A stretch of 64,000 nucleotides of DNA from assembly GCF_035918235.1 (NCBI RefSeq), contig NZ_CP109485.1:62001-126000 (forward strand), given 5' to 3'. Both the position numbers and the translations under genes were made by a program. This DNA is from Streptomyces sp. NBC_01445. Its GTDB lineage: Bacteria > Actinomycetota > Actinomycetes > Streptomycetales > Streptomycetaceae. The notes under the pieces are model-generated. The model was not told the origin of the DNA, did no database searches, and saw nothing but the letters and a program-made list of their open reading frames with translations. Of this stretch, positions 36,408-44,606 are shown piece after piece; position 1 is the first letter of the stretch, and each line of letters starts with the position of its first letter.

Positions 36408-38006
36408 TCAGCCGGTTTCCTCGCTCGAACCGCGCCGCCGCATCTCGCCGATGTACTTGCGCACCGTGCCCTCTGCGTAGCCGGACAGTGCGGCAAGCTC
36501 GGGAGCGAGCGCCTTCGCGGACTTCCCCTGGGACTCCGGCGGCAACTGCCGGTAGTGGAATTCCACCAGGTCGATCCCCGACGGCTTCGCTTCAGTCGGC
36601 GCTGCTCCGCTCGGCTCGGGCTCGGCGAGCGTCCCGGTGCCGGCGGCAGGTGCTTCGCCCGTCGGCTCGGCCGCAGGCGCTTCCTGACTCTGCGACCGCT
36701 CCAGCTCGCTGATACGCATCTGGACTGCGACCCGCCCCGCATCCTCGGCCCGGCTGGCATTCACCGGAGCCTGGTCCCCCACTGCCACTCCACGAGCGGC
36801 CTCCGCCTCCCGGTTGGCGGCCATCACGTACGGGGCGAGGTATTCGGGAGCGAGCGGGCGGCCGTACTGGTCGGCGACGTCGTACTGCTCCAGCAGGTAC
36901 AAGGACAGCTCATCAGCATCCGGCTCGTATCCCTGGTCCGTTGCGAACTGCTCTGCAGCGGACCGATAGAAGGACGCCCACTCCTTGTCAGGCTCACCAC
37001 CCGATGCATCAGGCACCGGGGCCTGATGCTCTTGCTCCTGCGGGTGCGGCACCGGCATTCGCTCGGGATGCTCCTCGTGCCAGCTCTGGTGCTCCTGTTC
37101 CAACGCGACCATGGGCGGCTCCACCTCGGCGTCGTGGTCGCCCGGATGCTGCGTCTGGCGAGGCGCAGCGAACCCGTGGCTCGGCGCCGTCTGCGCGAGC
37201 ACCCCAGCAGCAGGCTCCACCCGCACGACCTGCTGATCCAGTTGTGGCGCCTGCGGACGGCGCGGCAGCAACTGCGGCTCGACGCCCGCGGCGACGAGCC
37301 CGGCCGGAGCCATCTCCGCGAGCGGCACCCCGTAGCGCGCCAGGCGCAGCGGCATCAGGGACTCGACGGGAGCCTTGCGGCGCCAGGCGCGGCCGAAGCG
37401 GGACCGCAGCCGCGCCTGGTAGACGAGCCGCTCCTGCTCCAGCTTGATGACGGCCTCGTAGCTGCGCAGCTCCCACAGCTTCATGCGGCGCCACAGCAGG
37501 AACGTGGGCAGTGGGGAGAGCAGCCAGCGCGTGAGGCGCACGCCCTCCATGTGCTTGTCGGCCGTGATGTCGGCGATCCGGCCCACCGCGTGCCGCGCCG
37601 CCTCGACCGAGACGACGAACAGGATCGGGATGACGGCGTGCATGCCGACGCCGAGCGGGTCCGGCCACGCGGCCGCGCCGTTGAACGCGATCGTCGCGGC
37701 GGTCAGCAGCCACGCCGTCTGGCGCAGCAGCGGGAACGGTATCCGGATCCAGGTCAGCAGCAGGTCCAGGGCGAGCAGTACGCAGATACCCGCGTCGATG
37801 CCAATCGGGAACACATAACTGAAGTTCCCGAACCCCTTCTGGAGCGCGAGTGAGCGAACGGCCGCGTACGAACCCGCGAAACCGATGCCGGCGATGACCA
37901 CCGCACCGGCGACGACCACGCCGATGAGTATCCGATGCGTCCGTGTCAGCTGCGGCGCGGACGCTCCACCTTCCCGCCCTGCCGCACGCTCTCCTCGCCC
38001 CCGCAC
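36408..38006 (-). CDS. DUF2637 membrane protein with C-terminal helix-turn-helix
   Basis: The protein has 532 residues. The N-terminal DUF2637 domain has four membrane helices (about 25-150), as in Spd-type proteins of Streptomyces conjugative elements. A basic region, a Gln/Glu/Pro-rich linker and a helical part follow, ending in a predicted DNA-binding segment (about 490-528: KSAKALAPELAALSGYAEGTVRKYIGEMR). Such proteins are common on actinobacterial plasmids and may control or localise plasmid DNA at the membrane. The adjacent palindrome array is the obvious candidate target; that link is inferred. Confidence 0.8.
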   Translation of the reverse strand: MRGRGERAAGREGGASAPQLTRTHRILIGVVVAGAVVIAGIGFAGSYAAVRSLALQKGFGNFSYVFPIGIDAGICVLLALDLLLTWIRIPFPLLRQTAWLLTAATIAFNGAAAWPDPLGVGMHAVIPILFVVSVEAARHAVGRIADITADKHMEGVRLTRWLLSPLPTFLLWRRMKLWELRSYEAVIKLEQERLVYQARLRSRFGRAWRRKAPVESLMPLRLARYGVPLAEMAPAGLVAAGVEPQLLPRRPQAPQLDQQVVRVEPAAGVLAQTAPSHGFAAPRQTQHPGDHDAEVEPPMVALEQEHQSWHEEHPERMPVPHPQEQEHQAPVPDASGGEPDKEWASFYRSAAEQFATDQGYEPDADELSLYLLEQYDVADQYGRPLAPEYLAPYVMAANREAEAARGVAVGDQAPVNASRAEDAGRVAVQMRISELERSQSQEAPAAEPTGEAPAAGTGTLAEPEPSGAAPTEAKPSGIDLVEFHYRQLPPESQGKSAKALAPELAALSGYAEGTVRKYIGEMRRRGSSEETG

Positions 38007-38179
38007 GCCCGGTACTCCCCCGCCGTCAGCTGGTCAACTCGCCCATCACACTTCACTTTTGCACACCCGGTCAGGTCACGACACATGGAATCAATAACTG
38101 TCCAACTGGACACCGGTTGATCCTGACGACAGTGGCCTCGGAATTGCACCAGACGGGGCCTTCTACGGAAATGGCGAGA

Positions 38180-38556
38180 GTCCCCGGACCAGGGCCGTGC
38201 CCTTGGGAGGCGATGTACTCGACGTACGTGGCGGTCGTGCAGGGCTTCGTGACGCGGGCCATGGCGGCGCACCATCGTTCGAACATGCCGCGCTGGGAAC
38301 GGTAGTTGCTGTCAGCGTTCTTCGGCGCGGACTGTTCGTCCATGCGCCGTGCGGTGGCTTCGGAGACGTAGAAGTCGCGCTCGCTGTAGCTGGGCCGTGT
38401 CGTGGCGGGGAGTTCGCCGGGACGCAGGATCGTGTGCCGGTCGACGAGCGGCCGCGGCGGGGCCTGCGATCTCGGGGAGGTCTGGAAGGCGGTCTCCGTC
38501 GACGAGCTCCGCGTGACAACCTCGGTTGGCTCCCCCGGGTCGTCCGCGTCGGACCC
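38180..38556 (-). pseudogene. Tyrosine recombinase remnant (N-terminal core-binding domain)
   Basis: On the minus strand one frame reads ELPATTRPSYSERDFYVSEA and then YRSQRGMFERWCAAMARV followed by YVEYIASQG, the pattern of the SAM-like N-terminal domain of integrases. There is no start codon in frame before an upstream stop, and the catalytic domain is absent; after about 38180 the frame is meaningless. It is a decayed integrase, possibly a relic of the element's own recombination. Confidence 0.6.
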
Positions 38557-38586
38557 CTCTCAGACAATCAGGTACGTATACGACAA

Positions 38587-38592
38587 ATTATA
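38587..38592 (-). promoter_or_regulatory. Consensus -10 box before the recombinase remnant
   Basis: A perfect TATAAT on the minus strand stands out in this GC-rich sequence and sits within an AT-rich inverted repeat CGTATA...TATACG (38575-38594). It lies about 30 bp upstream of the recombinase remnant. A convincing -35 box is not visible. Confidence 0.4.
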
Positions 38593-38649
38593 CGAGGGTG
38601 ATCACGATCCGGTTCCGCGGCGTAGCCGGCTGAGGGGGAATCAAGGGGA

Positions 38650-39060
38650 CTAGTGCGACTGCGGCTTGCACCTGGGGCAGGGGATCAGTTCCGTCAGCAG
38701 GGCTTCGTACAGGGTGATAGTCTCCGGCCCGCTCGTCGGGCGGCAACGTTTGTCCAGCCCCGTGTGATAGACGGTGCCTCTCCCTGTGGGGCCGCTGGGA
38801 GCATGCCGCCACTGCGAGGCGACCACTGTCGTCTCCAACTGATCCAAGTGCCGCTGCACTTGCTCCAGTTCAGCTTTCAGTTCCTGCTGACGTGTGCGAA
38901 GCCGTGTGCGTGCGTCGGCGGCAGATTCCATCTCGGCTTCGGTCCTCTCGCGGTGAGCAGGGGCGCCGGCGGGGCGCCCCTCGCGAACGTACACCGTGAG
39001 CCATCTCCACCGACCGTGGTTCTCGAGGGTCACTCTGTGCTGCGCCGGATGTGAGCTCAT
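38650..39060 (-). CDS. Hypothetical protein with C-terminal CxxC
   Basis: The protein has 136 residues. Its centre is a charged coiled-coil-like helix (RTRLRTRQQELKAELEQVQR). The C-terminal part has HTGLDKRCRP and ends CPRCKPQSH, a possible zinc site. Codon bias and the well-formed tail favour a real gene. No family recognised. Confidence 0.5.
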   Translation of the reverse strand: MSSHPAQHRVTLENHGRWRWLTVYVREGRPAGAPAHRERTEAEMESAADARTRLRTRQQELKAELEQVQRHLDQLETTVVASQWRHAPSGPTGRGTVYHTGLDKRCRPTSGPETITLYEALLTELIPCPRCKPQSH

Positions 39061-39296
39061 CGCGGGCCAGACATGATGATCCCCGCGGCGCTCAGGGCGG
39101 CAACACGGGGACCGTTCGATGCGTTCGATTCTTCGTCAGGAGCGATCCTAAGCCGCTGTTCTCGTCGAGGCGATCAACGACGCTGACGAGGCTCCTCGAC
39201 GAACTTGGCTCCAGCGGAGCCGACGACGAGACGCGTGCGACCGCAGAGGAGACAGCCCGGCTGCTCCGCGCGGCCATGGGATTCCCCGCCGGCTGA
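39051..39296 (+). CDS. Doubtful small hypothetical protein
   Basis: The reading frame has 81 residues; only the C-terminal half has normal Streptomyces codon bias (helical segment from TTLTRLLDELG to the end). It overlaps the divergent gene start by 10 bp. It may be a fragment or a false positive. Confidence 0.3.
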   Translation: MSSSRARHDDPRGAQGGNTGTVRCVRFFVRSDPKPLFSSRRSTTLTRLLDELGSSGADDETRATAEETARLLRAAMGFPAG

Positions 39297-39361
39297 ACAG
39301 CTCCTCGGCGTATTTCGCCAACTCGCTGTCCCGGACGGCGGGCAGGCTCCATGCTCCTGAC

Positions 39362-40798
39362 GTGGCAGTCTCACTCCGGCGCAAGCGCGAGGCCCCCCGG
39401 GGCCGGTACACACCGAACCTCTGGCCCGTCTGGTTCGTGGCACTCGTGGCGCTGATAGCCGCCGGTGCCCTCGGCTGGGTCATCTACCACTACGCCTACG
39501 ACCACTTCGCGCAGGCGGCCGCCGACCAGAAGCCGCCCAAGCCGGTCAACATCAATGACGTCCTCAAAGCCACCGTGACGGCCCTGACCCTGATCGGTGC
39601 CGTCCTCGCCGGTCTCTACGCCTACCGCAAACAGCTCCTCGCCGAGGGCGACGCACACCGCGCGGACGCAAGTCAGCTCGCCGACCGCTACACCACCGCT
39701 GCCGAACAGCTCGGTCACGACCAAGCCGCGGTCCGCCTCGCCGGCGTCTACGCCCTCGCCCGCCTCGCCGACGACTGGGCAGAACAACGCCAGGTCTGCA
39801 TCGACGTCCTGTGCGCCTACCTCCGCATGCCCTACGAACCCGACCCCTCGTTGCCCGGCCACAAAGAAGGGGAACGCGAGGTCCGCCACACCATCATCCA
39901 AGTCATCCGCGACCACCTACAGGAGCCGGACGCGGCTACCGCCTGGTGCCTGCATGACTTCAACTTCACTGGCGCGGTCTTCGACGGCGGCACCTTCGAT
40001 GCCAGCCACTTTCGAGGAAAGATCACCTTCTTCGACGCGAAGTTCAGCAGCGGCACCGTCAGCTTCAGCGGCGCGGAGTTCAGCGGCCCCACCGTCTACT
40101 TCGTCGGCGCAGAGTTCAGCGGCGGCACCGTCTACTTCGCCTCCGCGGAGTTCAGCAGCCCCAACGTCTACTTCGACGACGCAACATTCAGCAGCGGCGA
40201 CGTCTACTTCGACGACGCGACATTCAGCGGCTTTGTCAGCTTTATCGACGCGACGTTCAGCGGCAGCGCCGTCAGCTTCACCGGCGCGACGTTCAGCGCC
40301 GGCACCGTCTACTTCGGCGACGCGACGTTCAGCGCCGGCACCGTCCACTTCGGCGTCGCGACATTCAGCGGCAGCACCGTCCACTTTGTCGACTCGACAT
40401 TCAGCGGCAGCCTCGTCAACTTCAGCGGCGCGACGTTCAGCGGCAGCCTCGTCAACTTCGGGGACGCGGAGTTCAGCGCCGGCACCGTCCACTTCGGCGA
40501 CGCGACATTCAGCGCCGGCACCGTCAGCTTCGGCGACGCGACGTTCAGCGGCAGCACCGTCAGCTTCACAAGCACGACGTTCAGCGGCAGCACCGTCAGC
40601 TTCGGCGACGCGACGCTCAGCGCCGGCACCGTCAGCTTCGGCGACGCGACGTTCAGCGCCGGCACCGTCAGCTTCGGCGGCGCGACGCTCAGCGCCGGCA
40701 CCGTCAGCTTCGGCGGCGGCACCACTGGCTTCGCCGCCGCCAGGTTCAGCGGTACCACGTTTGAGTGGGGCCCTCTGGCAGTACCGGCGGGCGCCTAG
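39362..40798 (+). CDS. Membrane protein with 12-residue tandem repeats (pentapeptide-like)
   Basis: The protein is 478 residues from GTG 39362. Two membrane helices (about 22-45 and 65-88) are followed by a conserved soluble region (GVYALARLADDWAEQRQVCIDVLCAYLRMPY near 125), then about 20 repeats of a 12-residue unit of the type ATFSGSTVSFGD from residue 205 to the end. Phe recurs at spacings of 7 and 5. The regular beta pattern suggests a right-handed beta-helix, as in pentapeptide-repeat proteins, but the period is 12, not 5. Its stop lies 8 bp before the target duplication of an inserted cassette. Confidence 0.8.
   Translation: MAVSLRRKREAPRGRYTPNLWPVWFVALVALIAAGALGWVIYHYAYDHFAQAAADQKPPKPVNINDVLKATVTALTLIGAVLAGLYAYRKQLLAEGDAHRADASQLADRYTTAAEQLGHDQAAVRLAGVYALARLADDWAEQRQVCIDVLCAYLRMPYEPDPSLPGHKEGEREVRHTIIQVIRDHLQEPDAATAWCLHDFNFTGAVFDGGTFDASHFRGKITFFDAKFSSGTVSFSGAEFSGPTVYFVGAEFSGGTVYFASAEFSSPNVYFDDATFSSGDVYFDDATFSGFVSFIDATFSGSAVSFTGATFSAGTVYFGDATFSAGTVHFGVATFSGSTVHFVDSTFSGSLVNFSGATFSGSLVNFGDAEFSAGTVHFGDATFSAGTVSFGDATFSGSTVSFTSTTFSGSTVSFGDATLSAGTVSFGDATFSAGTVSFGGATLSAGTVSFGGGTTGFAAARFSGTTFEWGPLAVPAGA
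40034..40760 (+). repeat. 36-nt tandem repeat array (about 20 units)
   Basis: The unit GCGACGTTCAGC...GGCGAC recurs every 36 bases with small changes. Being a multiple of three, it keeps all six frames open, which explains long but spurious frames on both strands here. Units near the 3' end are almost identical, implying recent expansion by slippage or recombination. Confidence 0.85.
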
Positions 40799-40810
40799 AC
40801 CGCCGTCGCA

Positions 40811-42040
40811 CTTGTCCCGTCTCAAATGATCTGGTTCGAAACCGCGGCGGTGACCTGGGGCGACCAGAACGGTTGAGACACCTTGGTGGCCGAAAATCTC
40901 AGTTGATCTGGACCCTCGCCTATGAATACTGGCTGTCGTCTCGGTTGATCTGGTCTGCTTCCGGCGTTTCGAATGGGACTGGTGGAAGGGCTCGCGAGTA
41001 TGACCATGCACGATGACCAAGTGGACGTGACCACCGAAACTGTTGCGACCTTGATCCAGGAACAGTTCCCTCAGTGGAGCGGCAAGGAAATCCGACTCCT
41101 GCAGTCGACCGGGACGGTCAACGCCGTCTTCCGCATCGGGAACGACCTCTCGGCACGTTTCCCGCTTCGTCTGGCCGGTGCCGCCGAGACGCTGGCGGTT
41201 CTGAAGCAGGAAGCCCGGGCGAGCGCGGAGTTGGCGCAGGTGTCTCGGTTCCCCGCCCCGGAACCCGTCGCCCTGGGAGAGCCTGGAGCGGGCTACCCCA
41301 TGCCGTGGTCAGTCCAGACGTGGCTGCCGGGAACGGTCTCCTCGGACGCCGACCCGAGTGGGTCGGACGCTTTTGCACAGGACCTTGCGGCCTTCATCTC
41401 CGCCCTGCGGGAGGCCGAGACGCGGGGGCGGCACTTCAGCGGCGAAGGTCGTGGCGGCGTTCTCACTCACCACGACGGTTGGATGGAGAAGTGCTTCGAG
41501 GAGAGCGAGGAGCTGCTCGACGTGCGCCGGCTCCGCCACATGTGGAGCCACCTGCGGGAGTTGCCACGCGCGGGTGCCGACGTGATGAGCCATGGTGACC
41601 TGATCCCCGGCAATGTACTGGTCACGGGCGACCGGCTCAGCGGCGTACTCGACACCGGCGGCTTCAGCCCGGCCGACCCCGCGCTGGATCTGGTCAGTGC
41701 CTGGCACCTGCTGCAGCAGGGGCCGCGGGAAGTGCTCCGGCGGACACTGGGCTGTGACGATCTCGAGTGGGAGCGCGGCAGGGCATGGGCGTTCCAGCAG
41801 GCGATGGGCGCTGTCTGGTACTACGTCGAGAGCAATCCGGCGATGAGCAGGATGGGACGCCGGACACTCGACCGCATCCTGGAGGCGATGGAGTGATGTC
41901 GCCCAGGCTGCAGGCCGTGCCCAAGACGATCGCTTGCCTCTCCCGCCGACAGCAGCACCAACGGGACCGGATGAACTGAGACGACGAGCGAATCGGACCA
42001 GATCATTTGAGACAAGGACCAGATCGGCTGAGACGGGACA
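40811..42040 (+). mobile_element. 1,230-bp mobile cassette without transposase
   Basis: The ends are perfect 12-bp inverted repeats: TGTCCCGTCTCA at 40811-40822 and TGAGACGGGACA at 42029-42040. They are flanked by a 5-bp duplication GCACT at 40806-40810 and 42041-42045. Seven copies of an 18-bp motif (GTCTCAnnnGATCTGGTC, either strand) lie near the ends: 40817-40834, 40863-40879, 40897-40913, 40938-40955, 41965-41982, 41996-42013 and 42017-42034. TGT...ACA termini with multiple internal repeats resemble IS21-type ends. The only gene inside is a phosphotransferase, so movement would need a transposase in trans. Confidence 0.85.
41000..41896 (+). CDS. Aminoglycoside phosphotransferase-family kinase
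   Basis: The protein is 298 residues from ATG 41000 (ATG 41006 is possible). It shows the APH catalytic Brenner motif HGDLIPGNVLV near residue 197 and the metal-binding LDTGGFSPADPALDL near 217. Upstream, a kinase N-lobe is visible with FPLRLA. These enzymes phosphorylate aminoglycosides, macrolides or small metabolites; the substrate cannot be read here. It is the sole gene in a transposed cassette, which favours a selectable resistance function, but this is inference. Confidence 0.82.
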   Translation: MTMHDDQVDVTTETVATLIQEQFPQWSGKEIRLLQSTGTVNAVFRIGNDLSARFPLRLAGAAETLAVLKQEARASAELAQVSRFPAPEPVALGEPGAGYPMPWSVQTWLPGTVSSDADPSGSDAFAQDLAAFISALREAETRGRHFSGEGRGGVLTHHDGWMEKCFEESEELLDVRRLRHMWSHLRELPRAGADVMSHGDLIPGNVLVTGDRLSGVLDTGGFSPADPALDLVSAWHLLQQGPREVLRRTLGCDDLEWERGRAWAFQQAMGAVWYYVESNPAMSRMGRRTLDRILEAME

Positions 42041-42045
42041 GCACT

Positions 42046-42333
42046 GCTCAGCTCCGCCTTCGTGGTGGTCGTCGCCGTCCAGAAACCGATCGGTTCCTGG
42101 ACAACTCCTCACATGCCCCCGACACCGGTATCGATGAGTGCAACAACACTGTCCACCAAGGTTGGCTGGCCGCGAACCGAGCGAGGTAGTCAGTCAGGGG
42201 CGTACGGGGAGAGCGTTACGAAACCTTCGGGCATGGCAGACTGCCTCTCGTTGCGGGCAGATATACCGCAACCACTCCTGCACCCGTCTGGGCGCGGGAG
42301 TTCTTCGTTTCAGGGGTAGCTCTTGTCCCCCGT
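42046..42333. other. Region without a recognisable gene
   Basis: Between the cassette's right target duplication and the terminator-like hairpin I see no reading frame with normal codon bias. It probably contains the leader of the following genes. Confidence 0.5.
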
Positions 42334-42370
42334 GGCCCTGGTCCCAGCGACCGGGGCCTTTCTCGTTCTC
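42334..42370 (+). terminator. Intrinsic terminator-like hairpin in the leader of the next gene
   Basis: GGCCCTGGTC (42334-42343) pairs with GACCGGGGCC (42349-42358) with one G-T pair and is followed by TTTCTCGTTCTC. It ends 10 bp before the GTG at 42380, so it may end an upstream transcript or act as an attenuator. Confidence 0.55.
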
Positions 42371-42379
42371 GGAGGTCCC

Positions 42380-42787
42380 GTGTTCGTCGTGTCGGCGGAG
42401 CTGTTCGTTGGCTCCTTGGCTCTCGTGCCGTGCGTTCTAGGTCTAGCTGTGGTTGTAGGTCTGGCAGTTCTGTTGCTCCTTCTGGTCCGGCCGGTGCTGG
42501 CCAAGACCCGGGCCCAGGACGTGCCTGCCGCCCTCGTCGGGCTCAGCCAGATCATTGCCTCCCTGTCCTGCTTTCTCCCCTGGGGCAAGTGGCGTCCACC
42601 CGCTCAGGACTCACCGGTTTCAACCGAGCAACGGGAAGTGGTTCAGCCTGGCCGATCCTCTTCCTCTACCACCACAATCACTGAATACCTGATGGTGGTG
42701 CGCCCGTGTCAGTCGGAGAGGAACGGTTTCGCAGCGCAGCTCTCTGCGCTGTCCCACGAGCATGAGGGGGAAGTAGACGGTGTCTGA
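42380..42787 (+). CDS. Small membrane protein
   Basis: The protein is 135 residues from GTG 42380, set by GGAGG at 42371-42375. An upstream in-frame extension would run through the terminator hairpin. The first 40 residues are one or two hydrophobic helices; AKTRAQDVPAALVGLSQIIA follows, then a polar Ser/Thr-rich tail. Function unknown. It overlaps the next gene by 8 bp. Confidence 0.6.
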   Translation: MFVVSAELFVGSLALVPCVLGLAVVVGLAVLLLLLVRPVLAKTRAQDVPAALVGLSQIIASLSCFLPWGKWRPPAQDSPVSTEQREVVQPGRSSSSTTTITEYLMVVRPCQSERNGFAAQLSALSHEHEGEVDGV

Positions 42788-43337
42788 TGTGCTGATTCAC
42801 CACTGTGTCCATTGCGGTAAGGACCTGGCATCTTCACGCTCCGGCCGGCCGCGCCGCTTCTGTTCACCTGCCTGCAGGCAGGCGGCGTACCGCGCACGCG
42901 GCGTAGTCACGGCACCCCAGCAGACGCCAAAACACTCCTTCTGGCGAACCAGGCCTCGACCATGTCGCGCCACACCAGGGCTTCCATCACGTATGCACCC
43001 GTACCTGGTCTGCCCATTGGTTCGCGGGCATCAGGGACTGCATCGCGCCTTGGTGGGACCTGCAAGGGGAGCGGTACGTCTGTACTGGGCAGGATGGCGA
43101 GACGACAGCTGGAGTGGAGCAGGTGGATGGGAAGAACCAGGCCCAGTAGACCTATTCAGTGCTTGCAGCCGGTGTCTTCTCCCGCTCGGTCATACGGGCC
43201 CTTGCTTGGACACGGCATACGTCTGGACCGACGAGGTCGGCCCCACGGTGCTGGACCGCACGCTCGATCGAATGGTGCGGATGAGGCTGTCCTTTCCGTC
43301 CCCAGACATCGCAGTCCCACGGTGGCACCCCCTCTAG
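42780..43337 (+). CDS. Zinc-ribbon hypothetical protein
   Basis: The protein has 185 residues. The N-terminus has CVHCGKDL and RRFCSPACRQAAYRAR, a four-Cys treble-clef pattern seen in many actinobacterial proteins. The central and C-terminal parts carry further Cys/His (CPLVRGHQGLH, CSRCLLPLGHTGPC), suggesting a second metal site. No enzymatic motif. It is likely cotranscribed with the membrane protein. Confidence 0.6.
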   Translation: MSDVLIHHCVHCGKDLASSRSGRPRRFCSPACRQAAYRARGVVTAPQQTPKHSFWRTRPRPCRATPGLPSRMHPYLVCPLVRGHQGLHRALVGPARGAVRLYWAGWRDDSWSGAGGWEEPGPVDLFSACSRCLLPLGHTGPCLDTAYVWTDEVGPTVLDRTLDRMVRMRLSFPSPDIAVPRWHPL

Positions 43338-43391
43338 GCCTGGTCGCAGCTGACCGCATCGTCCATGGAGAGGGCAGTTCACCCATGCTTC

Positions 43392-43572
43392 GAAGAGGCG
43401 GTGCGCGCCACCGGAGGTGCGGAACTGACCACCCACGACGTGGGGTTGGCCATACTCGGCCCGTTACAGGAACTCGACCTCGTTGCCTATCTGCGGTTCG
43501 CGTCTGTGTACCGGGCGTTCGACTCGCTAGAGGACTTCGAGGCAGCCATCGCGGAACTACGCGAGCGGTGGC
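43392..43572 (+). pseudogene. nrdR: nrdR C-terminal fragment
   Basis: [20 protein letters not shown] through [20 protein letters not shown] is an unmistakable match to the last 60 residues of NrdR, the ATP-cone repressor of ribonucleotide reductase genes. The zinc-ribbon DNA-binding domain and most of the ATP-cone are absent. The frame runs on to 43814 without resembling NrdR after about ELRERWP. It is a displaced fragment rather than a working repressor. Confidence 0.75.
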
Positions 43573-43991
43573 CTCCCGTACGACGCTGTACAGGTACGTG
43601 CCTGAGCTGGCCGCAGGTCGGGATTCCCTCGTCGCTTGCTCAGCGCCAGCGTTGCCCGCTCCTCGCCCCTGGTGGGGGGGGTGAGAACATCCCCACGCGG
43701 AAAAGTGATGCGCTTCACAAATTGCCGCTGCGTGGGGGCCGAAATTGCAGGTGGAGTGATGTCAAAGGAACTGAAAGGAAGTCAAGGCCACTGGAATCCC
43801 CGGAGAGGCTCTAGCCATGTGTGCCCATGTATAGCCACAACTGCCTGACGGGCGGCCGTTGTTTGACCTCGCCAGTACTATCGTCCGGAAGCGCAAAAGG
43901 AGCCCATCCCCGACGCGAGTTGTCTAGGCCCAGTGTCGGGAGGGCTCCCTGCGCGATGTTCCATTCACCCGAGTAGGAGGATTGATACACC
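43573..43991. other. Region with no recognised gene
   Basis: It contains one short sequence resembling half of a type I-E CRISPR repeat (GAACATCCCCACGCGG near 43686) but no array. No frame shows good codon bias. Confidence 0.4.
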
Positions 43992-44177
43992 GTGTGTCAG
44001 CCTAACAAGGACTCCCTATGTAGGGAATCCCGACTGCGCCGTATCCGCCGTTACCTGCGGGAATGGCCACAGCGTCAGGGGCGGACTGTCCACGATCAGA
44101 TGATCCGGGGAGCGTCGTACAGCCTCGGCAGCGGGGCCGTGAGCCTCATCGTCGTCTGGTTCCAGACCCGCCACTGA
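43992..44177 (+). CDS. Small hypothetical protein with membrane tail
   Basis: The protein has 61 residues from GTG 43992; a basic N-terminal half and a hydrophobic C-terminal helix (ASYSLGSGAVSLIVVWFQ). A terminator-like hairpin 19 bp after the stop supports a transcribed gene. Function unknown. Confidence 0.45.
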   Translation: MCQPNKDSLCRESRLRRIRRYLREWPQRQGRTVHDQMIRGASYSLGSGAVSLIVVWFQTRH

Positions 44178-44195
44178 CCGCGCAGAAATCCATGA

Positions 44196-44219
44196 TGGCC
44201 CTCGCTTCGGCGGGGGCCA
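44196..44219 (+). terminator. Intrinsic terminator-like hairpin
   Basis: TGGCCCTCGC pairs with GCGGGGGCCA (one G-T pair) across a stable TTCG loop, followed by TTCTCG. It fits the end of the small gene at 43992-44177. Confidence 0.6.
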
Positions 44220-44335
44220 TTCTCGTGGGCGGCATCTCTGGCCGTCGCTGCGCCGGTCTCATGGGCCCCGTCGGGCACCGCCCGCGCAGCGTAGGCCAGC
44301 GCGCATCCCCGGGTCGGCCGTCGCAGGCTGGCCCT

Positions 44336-44606
44336 GTGGAGTACCCGGTCGCTGTCGCCCTTGCCGAGGCTGTGCCGACGCTGCCCCGCGGCAAGGGCTG
44401 GTGGTACGAGATCAAGTTCGACGGTTCTCCAGACACCTGACGTTGTCTCATCTGGATGATGGCTCGGCGTCTCGCCGCAGCGGGCGGGACGTGACGGCGG
44501 CGTGGCCCGACCTCGCGGCGGCTTCCATTCACCTGCGCCCGGGCACGGTCCTCGGTGGTGAGTGCGCAATCGGCTCCGGGATAGCAGTGGGGCTCGACCC
44601 GCCGTA
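44336..44606 (+). pseudogene. ATP-dependent DNA ligase N-terminal fragment, frameshifted
   Basis: From GTG 44336 one frame reads VEYPVAVALAEAVPTLPRGK and then GWWYEIKFDG, the adenylation-domain start with the nucleotidyl Lys in EIKFDG, then stops at 44440. A second frame continues the family pattern with LDDGSASRRSGRDVTAAWPD and LRPGTVLGGE before decaying. It is the front of a broken ligase; the middle and end lie elsewhere in the window. Confidence 0.7.

Noticed and set aside
36306..37853. Long plus-strand frame opposite the DUF2637 gene
   Set aside because: The minus strand encodes clear membrane helices and a known domain; the plus frame is its antisense shadow.
39597..41020. Long open frames on both strands overlapping the repeat protein
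   Set aside because: They exist because the 36-nt repeat unit is a multiple of three and keeps all frames open; they have no independent start, ribosome-binding site or domain.
43670..43700. Sequence resembling half of a type I-E CRISPR repeat (GAACATCCCCACGCGG)
   Set aside because: Single occurrence, no second repeat or spacer periodicity, no cas genes in the window.
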